Below, piece by piece: positions 35,601-43,226 of a DNA stretch of 64,000 bases. The position numbers were made by a program, and so were the translations under genes. Every line of letters begins with the position of its first letter. Position 1 is the stretch's first letter. The notes beneath the pieces are model-generated. The model was not told where the DNA came from and did no database searches. It worked only from the letters and a program-made list of their open reading frames with translations. The DNA is taken from the NCBI RefSeq assembly GCF_023093595.1, contig NZ_JALLIK010000110.1, positions 222,140-286,139 of the forward strand, read 5' to 3'. Origin of the DNA: Thauera aromatica_A (GTDB lineage: Bacteria; Pseudomonadota; Gammaproteobacteria; Burkholderiales; Rhodocyclaceae).

Positions 35601-36461
35601 GGCGCCTTGCCCCTGCAACAAAACCAGCAGTCGCAATGCCTTCGGGTCGGTGATATCGAGGTAGTCGCTGGTGAGGATGCGGACGCGCGCCGGCAATCTC
35701 GATTCCGCTGCCTGGCGGGCAAGAGCGTCGTGCAGGTCAGGCAGCAGCAGGCGCAGGCCGCTCGGCTGCACGAAGGACACCGCGAGGTCGATCTCGTCCG
35801 CGCGCGCGATGGAGCGGCAGAGCTGAGACAGCAGCGGATGTTGCGGATCACCGGTGAAGAGCCGGCCGGTGGGTATCGTTTTGCGCCGCAGCAGCCCATT
35901 GAGCCATTTCTCGTTGCGCTCGGGTCGTTGATCCCGCGTGATCCAACATTCAACTGACTCCACTTCCGGCAGACCAGCGCTCCATTCACCGAGTCGTTCC
36001 TCGGTCGCGTCAGTGAAGTGGCGCTCGCCGTCGTGGCGTTCACCTTCGCCGTGCTTGAAGCTGAGATAGAACACACCGCCCGGCTTGAGGCCCGCCCACA
36101 AGCGTGCCAGCGTATGTGGCAGGTCGGCGTCAACAACATGCAGCAGACTAGCGCACGCCCATATCCCATCGTAGTGGCTGCGTTCGGTGACGTCCTCGAA
36201 GCGGCGCACCGCTACCGGTTGTCCGATGTGCATCTGCGCAAGGCGGACAAGTTCGGCAGACGCATCAAAAGCACGCACCCGAAAACCCGCTTCCAGAAAG
36301 GCTTTACTGTCACGCCCCACTCCGCAGCCAGCATCGAGGATCAGCCCGCCCATTGGGACGTGCGCGAGGAAACGGCCGCGCAGCTCCGACATGTCCACGC
36401 TCAGCGTGTCCTCGGCAAAGTGGGCTGCGTTCTTGTCGTAGTAGCAGATGGAGGAGGACAT
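32601..36461 (-). CDS. Methyltransferase-PLD-SF2 helicase-S24-DUF3427 fusion protein, candidate defence protein
   Basis: A single 1286-residue protein with five recognisable parts. Residues 1-195: class I SAM methyltransferase (LDAGCGVGRDSKAF at 42-55). 205-375: phospholipase D-like nuclease with one HxK (H300, K302) and GSSNIS at 322-327. 395-770: superfamily II helicase, motif I ATGLGKTWLA (426-435), motif II DEFH (515-518), motif III TATP (541-544), motif VI QQLGRGLRR (712-720). 1040-1130: a segment resembling S24/LexA peptidases, with GNSMNGG around Ser1058 and DGDYLLLE; the expected catalytic Lys appears replaced by Arg in YLLRVV. 1150-1286: C-terminus like DUF3427 (FQWSSQNSTTPESKRG; ITLYLFVRE). 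PLD-helicase-DUF3427 proteins are known accessory genes of suspected restriction or anti-phage role. The added methyltransferase and S24-like segments are what stand out. The gene is intact; a truncated BrxR/CapW-like gene lies 59 bases upstream. Function is inferred. Confidence 0.8.
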   Translation of the reverse strand: MSSSICYYDKNAAHFAEDTLSVDMSELRGRFLAHVPMGGLILDAGCGVGRDSKAFLEAGFRVRAFDASAELVRLAQMHIGQPVAVRRFEDVTERSHYDGIWACASLLHVVDADLPHTLARLWAGLKPGGVFYLSFKHGEGERHDGERHFTDATEERLGEWSAGLPEVESVECWITRDQRPERNEKWLNGLLRRKTIPTGRLFTGDPQHPLLSQLCRSIARADEIDLAVSFVQPSGLRLLLPDLHDALARQAAESRLPARVRILTSDYLDITDPKALRLLVLLQGQGAQVRIFEARGCSFHLKTYLFTHFAEQSELHGTVFVGSSNISRSALTDGLEWNYRVDYPGDDGFLEARARFEEIFHDLRAFELTDAWIDRYEMRRLPPRPAELSVDDNEKSPTPTPIQSEALAALTHTRREGYRRGLVVLATGLGKTWLAAFDAEQMGARRVLFVAHREEILNQAADTFVRIRPRAHVGFYMGQTRDTQVDVLCASVQTLGRNAHLERFAPQHFDYIVVDEFHHAAAPTYRRLLAHFAPQFLLGLTATPDRTDQSDILSLCDDNLVFDRNLFAGIEAGLLAPFHYYGIWDESVNYKEIPWRNGRFDPDRLSNKLATLARARHAIEEWRKRAQQRTLAFCVSIRHAEFMATQFRLQGIEAAAVYAGSELARGEALEQLADGRLAVIFSVDLFNEGVDLPAIDTVLMLRPTESKILFLQQLGRGLRRAEGKERLVVLDFIGNHHSFLHKPQALGQIGSAYKQLAEFARKIEARRLELPTGCYINFELELIDFLKSLDGDGIARDYEALREGLGRRPTLAEFYRSGANLGRMRKEYASWFGFVQTMADLDEAESALLDTHQGMLRELETTSMTKSFKMVLLEAFQELDGWRIAPALAQLAERSWQIMQRRRPLLADLPDPLEDTQDGTSVGWQRYWRDNPVNAWIGGNQSAGKSNLFRTRNDHFEPSFQVAPEQRETLTEMMQELIDYRLAAYEARRASTTIPDNVIPFRRERPEGDELPYFPNLRIACGHFRTASADAEEHRHIGPGYGRLDPTRHFIARASGNSMNGGKHPIRDGDYLLLELVSPASAGSITGSIMAIERQGRAGDDQYLLRVVTKHRDGSYVLVANNPDYEDIHVTPEMADELRTLARLKAVIDPLELAVGESFMREDIPALFGEIFNPGNWNSGHVVLPERNAHVLLVTLNKQGKSEDHRYLDRWVDEHTFQWSSQNSTTPESKRGREVIEHEKMGITLYLFVRETKLSGGKAAPFMYCGRVRYKAHSGSAPMSVLLEVG

Positions 36462-36520
36462 GGGCGGGCTCGCCTCAGCGGGGAGCCGGGCAGGGTAAGC
36501 GGTTGTGATGCTTGTGCATG

Positions 36521-36859
36521 TTAGAGAGCCTCAGATTGCTGATAAGGCGGACAGCAACGCTGGCGGAACCCATGCGCAGCGCGGCGGCAGGTCTCCGGGC
36601 TTCCATCGAAGCGGATGTTGCCGGGTGCGAGAGCCCGATAGCGTGCGAGATCCCTCGTGGCCACGGCAGGGGCGACGTCGAATCTTCCCGAGATGTCCGC
36701 GCGGGACACCTCGCCAAGGAAGAAGAGTCTGAAATCTAAGTGGACGAGGCGCTCCTTTTGCGCTCCTCCCGGCTCCTGCACGTCTGTTCCCAACGGATTC
36801 TCGCGGCTCTCATGATGACGTTGGATTCTAGCGGCGACATCCACAGCGGTATAGATCAT
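36521..36859 (-). pseudogene. Truncated BrxR/CapW-type winged-helix regulator
   Basis: A 112-codon frame whose middle part (about residues 35-85) reads RLVHLDFRLFFLGEVSRADI, SGRFDVAPAVATRDLARYRAL and APGNIRFD. This is the N-terminal winged helix of the BrxR/CapW/WYL family that controls BREX, CBASS and other defence loci. The match fades after PETCRRAAHGF and a stop follows; the C-terminal WYL ligand-binding domain (some 180 residues) is missing, as the helicase gene begins 59 bases later. It may be a remnant, or a functional mini-repressor of the fusion gene. Start at ATG 36859 is provisional. Confidence 0.6.
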
Positions 36860-36944
36860 GATCTTTTTGATCAGGTGGGGTTTCCGGGTGCAGCCACCAC
36901 GCTGTGCAGTGCGATCGACAGAATCACGGGGAAAGGAGCGAATC

Positions 36945-37203
36945 ATGAACGAAGTAGAGCTTCGCACCACCGTTCGGCACAACATGAGAGGAGCGCCCCC
37001 CGCCCCCCTCAAGAAGCCACAGCCCGCTGGCCCTGCTGGAATTTCGCAAAATTGCACCCATGCCCAAGCGCAAGCTCGAACAGGTGACCGAGCACATCAC
37101 CAAGCATCTGGAGCGCTACGTCGCACTCGAAGCCTGCTTCGATGCTGCAGACATCAAGACCCCGGAACGTGTCAATGACTTTGCGTCACCGTGCTTCATG
37201 AAT
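36945..37203 (+). pseudogene. Unidentified gene fragment(s) divergent from the regulator
   Basis: An AAGGAG site precedes ATG 36945 (MNEVELRTTVRHNMRG), but the frame soon turns into low-complexity Pro/Ala. A second frame from ATG 37060 (MPKRKLEQVTEHITKHLERY, then VALEACFDAADIKTPERVND) looks protein-like for about 45 codons, until it meets the IS3 remnant at 37204. I do not recognise either. They are best read as the broken 5' end of an accessory gene. Confidence 0.35.
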
Positions 37204-37476
37204 TTACTGTGGAAGCCGGGGTGTTCGAGTCGTCGGTTTCTCCTTTGCGGGTGGATTGATCCAGACTGCGGTCGGCAGCACCGGTGGTGCAGGGCAGCGC
37301 CCCTTGAATCGCTTCGGGTTTGCCAAGAAGGCGGCATCCAGGGTGTTCTGCCGGAGCGCCCGTGCAGCCTGCGCGTGGTCGTAATGGACGCTGCTCGGGG
37401 TCATGTAGCCGATACCCGAGTGCCGGTGCTCGGTGTTGTACCAGGCGAAGAAGGTCTGGCAGCGGGCGCGGGCGTC
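37204..37476 (-). mobile_element. IS3-family transposase OrfB, C-terminal remnant
   Basis: About 90 codons matching the end of an IS3-type OrfB: CQTFFAWYNTEHRHSGIGYM followed by TPSSVHYDHAQAAR and a Pro-rich tail to the stop at 37204. The WYN-x-EHRHSGIGYMTP segment is the signature just after the DDE catalytic region. The DDE residues and OrfA are missing. On its upstream side it is joined to a 16-codon fragment of a YgiT-type antitoxin gene. No terminal inverted repeat is seen beyond the stop. Confidence 0.8.
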
Positions 37477-37503
37477 GGCACCGCTGTCGCGCGCTTGACG
37501 AGC

Positions 37504-37551
37504 GGTTTGCCCCGGCTTGGTTTCACCGTGTTTGCAGATCGGGTATTTCAT
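37504..37551 (-). pseudogene. Second, truncated copy of the YgiT-type zinc-finger gene
   Basis: The first 16 codons, MKYPICKHGETKPGQT, nearly repeat the start of the intact gene at 38045 (MKCPICKHGETKPGLT), with the first zinc Cys changed to Tyr. After this the frame runs into IS3 transposase sequence. It records a duplication of the antitoxin start before the IS event. Confidence 0.65.
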
Positions 37552-37815
37552 GCCGCACGCTCGCCGCGCTGCGCCCGCATCAGATCGAGCAGGAATTCAG
37601 GTGCCAGATCAGCGCCGTTCGCCCAGGCCACCGTCCGCATGACCGGATGCAGGCCCGCAGTGCGCCGTGGCGAACAGCGCCGGATCACGCAGCGCCCCGA
37701 ACACTTCGCCTTCCAGTTCGGCAGACAGGTCGACTTCGCCCGCCGCACCGTTGTTGAAGCGCCGAAACAGCCTGCAGCCCGGCAGCGGCTTCACTCCAGC
37801 GGCGTACAGGATCAT
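37548..37815 (-). pseudogene. DUF2442-type protein, frameshifted
   Basis: The first part in one frame (MILYAAGVKPLPGCRLFRRF, then NNGAAGEVDLSAELEGEVF and GALRDPALFATA) has the DUF2442 layout of a short strand, F-x-NG and a Dl-x-L segment. The expected ending (HPVMRTVAWANGADLAPEFL, then LDLMRAQRG) continues in another frame after a shift around 37650-37690. DUF2442 proteins often pair with DUF4160 or sit in toxin-antitoxin-like loci. The start ATG overlaps the stop of the YgiT-type gene. Confidence 0.6.
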
Positions 37816-38045
37816 CACGCGGCCATCGCGAAGCGTCGAATGTCGACCTCCACGCCCGCCGCCGCGGCTTGCTCGGCCTGGCGCAGCAGTGCAGCGGTCA
37901 CGGCTTCGTCGTGGAAGGTTTCGCCGCAGTTGTCGCACACGTCACCCGGCACGGCCCGGAACACCACGGCCATGCCGTCGCGTTCGAGCGTTACCGTCGT
38001 CAGGCCCGGCTTAGTCTCGCCGTGTTTGCAGATCGGGCATTTCAT
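37815..38045 (-). CDS. YgiT-type zinc-finger antitoxin-like protein
   Basis: A 76-residue protein with two CxxC pairs, CPIC at the N-terminus and CDNC in the middle (VPGDVCDNCGETFHDE), as in the zinc domain of MqsA/YgiT. The helix-turn-helix domain of MqsA is absent, so it belongs to the short YgiT-type group. A GAGGAG site precedes ATG 38045, which overlaps the stop of the DUF4258 gene by 4 bases. The two most likely form a toxin-antitoxin pair, this being the antitoxin. Confidence 0.8.
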   Translation of the reverse strand: MKCPICKHGETKPGLTTVTLERDGMAVVFRAVPGDVCDNCGETFHDEAVTAALLRQAEQAAAAGVEVDIRRFAMAA

Positions 38046-38320
38046 GATGCTCTCCTCGTTGCAAAGTCGTCCGCCCACAGCGCGGGGTCGGGTCGATAGA
38101 CGGTGATGATGATGCGCTCGCCGTCGTCCTGGTTGTCAGCAAACACGATGTGCAGCGGCCTGCCGTCCGAGTAGCCCAACCACAAGCGGCTTGGATAGGG
38201 GGTGTCGGTTGGATATTCCTCGATCACCCACCCATCGGCCAGCGCCGCTGCCACGTCAGCGGTCGATATGCCGCGCTCGAACATGCGCTTCACCGCGTGC
38301 TGTCGGTAGATCAGCCTCAT
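38042..38320 (-). CDS. DUF4258 protein, probable toxin partner
   Basis: A 92-residue protein opening MRLIYRQHAVKRMFERGIS, the His-x(4)-Met-x-Arg-Gly pattern of DUF4258 proteins, which resemble MqsR/RelE-fold toxins. The middle has GYSDGRPLHIVFADN and ends in a short IITVYRPDPALW strand. It overlaps the YgiT-type gene downstream, the common DUF4258/YgiT order. The ATG overlaps the end of a tiny upstream frame. Confidence 0.78.
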   Translation of the reverse strand: MRLIYRQHAVKRMFERGISTADVAAALADGWVIEEYPTDTPYPSRLWLGYSDGRPLHIVFADNQDDGERIIITVYRPDPALWADDFATRRAS

Positions 38321-38430
38321 GCTGCGCTCCGTTTGGTCGGCAGCGTCACCACGTCCGCCGCATCCTTCAGGCCGCCCGCTTCGATCTTGAACTCTTCGGT
38401 GAAGCGCTGCTGCGCCTTCTTCGTTTCCAT
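38317..38430 (-). CDS. 37-codon hybrid frame: IS3 OrfA start joined to an antitoxin-like end
   Basis: A strong GGAGGTGTTG site drives METKKAQQRFTEEFKIEA, the start of an IS3-family OrfA. The frame then changes character to GGLKDAADVVTLPTKRSAA, which looks like the end of an AbrB-type antitoxin. Its stop overlaps the DUF4258 start, so translation would couple the two. It appears to have arisen by an internal deletion of an IS3 copy inserted in the abrB-like gene. Confidence 0.55.
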   Translation of the reverse strand: METKKAQQRFTEEFKIEAGGLKDAADVVTLPTKRSAA

Positions 38431-38492
38431 CAACACCTCCGTAACGCCTCATTGTGAGGCAAAAGGGTGTCTAGGAAACCCGGGGCGATTCA
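38383..38492 (-). mobile_element. IS3-family left-end remnant
   Basis: On the minus strand the segment starts TGAATCGCCCCGGGTTTCC, a terminal inverted repeat of the IS3 type, followed by a leader and the first about 16 codons of OrfA. The remaining element is gone here; the OrfB end lies 0.9 kb away at 37204-37476, on the same strand. Confidence 0.65.
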
Positions 38493-38587
38493 AAGTTCAC
38501 CTTGTCCTGGCACCGCAGGTCGAGCGCTTCGCGCACATCGATGGGGATGGTCACCTGTCCTTTGCTGGTGAGCGTGGCGAGCGACAT
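38471..38587 (-). pseudogene. AbrB/MazE-type antitoxin cut by the IS3 end
   Basis: MSLATLTSKGQVTIPIDVRE is the SpoVT/AbrB swapped-hairpin start of VapB/PrlF-like antitoxins. About 33 codons in, at NFE, the sequence enters the IS3 terminal repeat and stops five codons later. An AAAGGAAG site precedes ATG 38587. The likely original C-terminus survives in the hybrid frame at 38317-38430. Confidence 0.75.
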
Positions 38588-38599
38588 CAGAACTTCCTT

Positions 38600-39661
38600 T
38601 CAGAAATCGGACGCGGGCTCGGTTCCGTGTGCCGGCTCATCGTCGATCCCGCAGCCGAAGCGGAGCTGGTCGCCGTTGCCGACGTAGCGTCCGCCTGCCG
38701 AGCCGGAACCGCCGCTGCCGCACACCACCGGGTAGCCGAGTTCGATCATCTTTTCCACCGCGGCCGCTCCGGTGCAGTGGTTGCAGGCGATCCGCTCGAA
38801 ACCGTACTCGGCCAGGTTCCGGATCGCCGCCTGCGCCGCGTCGTCGAGCGGCCCGAACGGGGCGAGGTGCAGGCCGCCATACAGGCCGTGGAGGCGCTCG
38901 CCACCGGCCAGGCGGTCGCGCGCGAACTGCACGAAACGCTCGACCCCCTGATGACAGCAGCCGGTGATGCAGACGATGCCCTTGCCGACGACATTGACGT
39001 ACAGCGACTGCTCGCCGCGCACGCCGAGCGCGATCGGCAGGTCGAAGGCGACCGCAGCGACGCCGTCGGCCAGCCGATGCACTTCGTCCGCGCCGTGCCA
39101 GAGCAGCCGGCCGGTGTGGGCAATGCCGTTGCGCGCGCCGGCGGGAGCGAACGCCCCCCCGCGCAGGAAGGCCCGCCCTTCGTCGCGCAGGCTCGCCGGC
39201 AGCGCGATGGCGATGTCCGGCCGCAGCCGCAGCACTGCCTCCAGCCCCCAGAAATGATCGAAGTGCTCGTGCGAAATCAGTAACAGGTCGATTTCACCCC
39301 GGCGCAGCAGCGCATCGACGCCGGTCGCGGCAAAGCGCTCCGCCATGTAGTCCGGGTCCCAGCCGGTGTCGAGCAGGATCCGGTACCCGCGCCCGTCCAC
39401 CGCCTCGATCTCGATCAGGCTCGCACTGCCGGCGCCGTTGCCCGGCTGCCAGGCGGTCTCCCACTGGTTCGCCTGCATTCCGCCAGCCGCCTTCATGTCG
39501 CCCAGCAACGCACCGGTGTCGTGCCACCCGGTTTCGGAAATGCAGGTGATGCGCAGCGAACGGCACACGCCGATATCGACCCGCCCGGCGCCGGCCGGGC
39601 TGCCCGCCGCCGGCGCCTCGCCACCCGCCCGTGCCGCGCGCCGCGTATCCGATTCGTCCAT
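38600..39661 (-). CDS. MBL-fold metallo-hydrolase
   Basis: A 353-residue metallo-beta-lactamase-fold enzyme. The metal motif is LLISHEHFDHFWGLE (HxHxDH), with further ligands in ITGCCHQGVE and ACNHCTG. The sequence type resembles the dihydropterin/RFA-P-synthase-like MBL group, whose substrates are mostly unknown. An N-terminal hydrophilic extension of about 30 residues is present. A GGGAG site fits ATG 39661. It marks the chromosome-type edge of the preceding accessory region. Confidence 0.85.
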   Translation of the reverse strand: MDESDTRRAARAGGEAPAAGSPAGAGRVDIGVCRSLRITCISETGWHDTGALLGDMKAAGGMQANQWETAWQPGNGAGSASLIEIEAVDGRGYRILLDTGWDPDYMAERFAATGVDALLRRGEIDLLLISHEHFDHFWGLEAVLRLRPDIAIALPASLRDEGRAFLRGGAFAPAGARNGIAHTGRLLWHGADEVHRLADGVAAVAFDLPIALGVRGEQSLYVNVVGKGIVCITGCCHQGVERFVQFARDRLAGGERLHGLYGGLHLAPFGPLDDAAQAAIRNLAEYGFERIACNHCTGAAAVEKMIELGYPVVCGSGGSGSAGGRYVGNGDQLRFGCGIDDEPAHGTEPASDF

Positions 39662-39709
39662 TGGATGCTCCCTTCGTAGCGGATGGGCCTGTGCCCCGGC
39701 ACCATCCGT

Positions 39710-40315
39710 TCAGCCGCGCCGGAACACCAGGCTGAAATTGTTTGCCGGCATGTCGATCACTTCGTCGAGGCGGAAACCGCAAGCCAGCGCCTGTGCCTCG
39801 ACCGCTTCCAGGTCGCGTACCGCGAAGCGCGGATCGATGCCGCGCAGCCACGCATCGAAAGCGGCGTTGCTGGGCGCGGTGTGGGCACCGCCACGCCGGT
39901 ACGGACCGTAACAGTAGACCACTCCGGCGGCCTGCAGCACGTTCGCCGCGCCGCGGAACAAGGCCGCGGTGGACGACCAGGGCGAATAGTGCAGCACATT
40001 GATCGCCACCACCGCATCGGCCTGCGCCACCGGCCACGCCGCTGCCCCCAGATCGAGGTGCAGCGGCTGCGCCAGATTGGGCAGAGCGGCATGCCGGACC
40101 CAGGCCGCGATCGAGCCGAGCGCGGCCGGGTCGGCATCGCTCGGCTGCCAGTGGAGGAAGGGCAGATGGCGGGCGAAATGCACCGCATGTTCTCCGCTGC
40201 CGCTGCCGATCTCCAGCACCCGCCCCGTCGCCGGCAGCACGCGCTGCAGGATCGGCAGGATGAAGTCGCGGTTGCGGGCGGTGGCGGGGGCGAACTGGCG
40301 CGGATCGGTATCCAT
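39710..40315 (-). CDS. DUF938 SAM-dependent methyltransferase-like protein
   Basis: A 201-residue class I methyltransferase fold. Motif I is VLEIGSGSGEHAVHFA, the acidic loop DADPAALGS, and the DUF938 hallmark VAINVLHYSPW is present. DUF938 proteins are widespread but uncharacterised; the human relative is METTL26. Start ATG 40315 (MDTDPRQFAPATARNRDFIL) is the typical family N-terminus. Confidence 0.88.
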   Translation of the reverse strand: MDTDPRQFAPATARNRDFILPILQRVLPATGRVLEIGSGSGEHAVHFARHLPFLHWQPSDADPAALGSIAAWVRHAALPNLAQPLHLDLGAAAWPVAQADAVVAINVLHYSPWSSTAALFRGAANVLQAAGVVYCYGPYRRGGAHTAPSNAAFDAWLRGIDPRFAVRDLEAVEAQALACGFRLDEVIDMPANNFSLVFRRG

Positions 40316-40393
40316 GGCCTGGCCGGCAGGGTGGTTGAAGGAAGGCGCTGAAGGACGGCGCCATCGGGCTCATTATTCCCCATTCCGCCGGCC

Positions 40394-40407
40394 CTGAGGC
40401 ACATCAA
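40394..40407. promoter_or_regulatory. Possible FNR/ANR box
   Basis: CTGAG-GCAC-ATCAA has one perfect half-site of TTGAT-N4-ATCAA and three of five matches in the other. It lies between the divergent DUF938 and FmdE-like genes, 66 bases before the latter. Weak evidence. Confidence 0.25.
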
Positions 40408-40472
40408 GGCCGGGCGCAGGCGCAGCGCCGACAATCCGCGCTTCACCCTCACCGACACGCCCCGGAGCGACC

Positions 40473-41090
40473 ATGACCGATCCACGCTTTCCCGCCTTCT
40501 ACGCCGAAGTGCCGCGCCTGCGCGTGCGCGACCCGCTGGCCGAGTTCCTCGGTGCCGCCGAAGGCGGCCTGCTCGAATACGGCTACGCCGACGCGGTGAA
40601 GCTCGCCGGCCACTCCTGCCCGACCGTGGCCTCGGCCTACGCCCTCACCCATCACGCGCTCACCCGGTTGTACCCGGACGGGCTGCCGGTGCGCGGCGGG
40701 GTGCGGGTGGAGTTCGCCGATCGCATCGACGACGGCGTCACCGGCGTCGTCGCCGCGGTCGCCGGGCTGCTCACCGGGGCGGCGCAGGACGGCGGCTTCA
40801 AGGGCATCGGCGGGCGCTTCGTGCGCCGCAACCTGCAGGCGTTCGGGCTGGAGCGCCCGCTGACGATGCGCTTCGTGCGCGTCGACAGCGGCACCGCGCT
40901 CGATGCCGGCGCCGAGCTGTCGAAAGTGGCCCCCGACCCGCAGATGCCACTGCTGCTGCAGCGCTGCGTCCACGGTCAGGCCGACGCCGGCGAAGCGCGC
41001 CGCTTCGGCGAACTGTGGCAGCAGCGCGTGGCGCGCATCCTGCTCGAGCACTGGGACGACCCCGAAGTGTTCCACCTGCGCCCGGCCTGA
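40473..41090 (+). CDS. FmdE-like protein
   Basis: A 205-residue protein whose segment YADAVKLAGHSCPTVASAYAL is the hallmark of the FmdE domain, named after formylmethanofuran dehydrogenase subunit E. The conserved His and Cys (GHSCP) may bind metal. Bacterial FmdE-like proteins without the zinc ribbon, as here, have no established function; some sit in molybdenum- or anaerobic-metabolism loci. Nothing nearby clarifies its partner. Confidence 0.75.
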   Translation: MTDPRFPAFYAEVPRLRVRDPLAEFLGAAEGGLLEYGYADAVKLAGHSCPTVASAYALTHHALTRLYPDGLPVRGGVRVEFADRIDDGVTGVVAAVAGLLTGAAQDGGFKGIGGRFVRRNLQAFGLERPLTMRFVRVDSGTALDAGAELSKVAPDPQMPLLLQRCVHGQADAGEARRFGELWQQRVARILLEHWDDPEVFHLRPA

Positions 41091-41119
41091 GCCGTGGCGC
41101 GCGCGGGGGACGCCGGCGA

Positions 41120-42997
<1,878 letters not shown>

Positions 42998-43180
42998 GTG
43001 AAAGTCTCCTTGACGGGCTCCGGGCCGCCCCCGCGCCATCCGCGTCGGCGCGCGCGCTGCAATCTCGGTGGCCGCATCGGCGGCACCTGCCGCCCGCGCG
43101 TAAAGCGGATCGAGGGGCGCGCTGCAGCCCAAACCAGGGCTCAGACAGGCGCAGTGTGCCGCGGGTGCCCGCAACACGCA

Positions 43181-43203
43181 AAAAGCCCCGCTCGAAGCGG
43201 GGC
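43181..43203 (-). terminator. Rho-independent terminator of ahpF
   Basis: On the minus strand GCCCCGCT/AGCGGGGC with a 3-base loop is followed directly by TTTTT, 24 bases beyond the ahpF stop. Confidence 0.85.
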
Positions 43204-43226
43204 GCGTGCGCGAACGCAAGGGGCGC

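Noticed and set aside
32601..36461. Type I or type III restriction enzyme
   Set aside because: The methyltransferase lacks DNA-methylase motif IV (DPPY/NPPY), there is no specificity subunit, and the nuclease is PLD-type. The helicase is SF2, but the overall layout is that of the DUF3427 group.
32283..38600. tRNA-Met as the attachment site of an island
   Set aside because: I found no repeat of the tRNA 3' end at the far side of the accessory region and no integrase gene in it, so a tRNA-targeted insertion is not supported.
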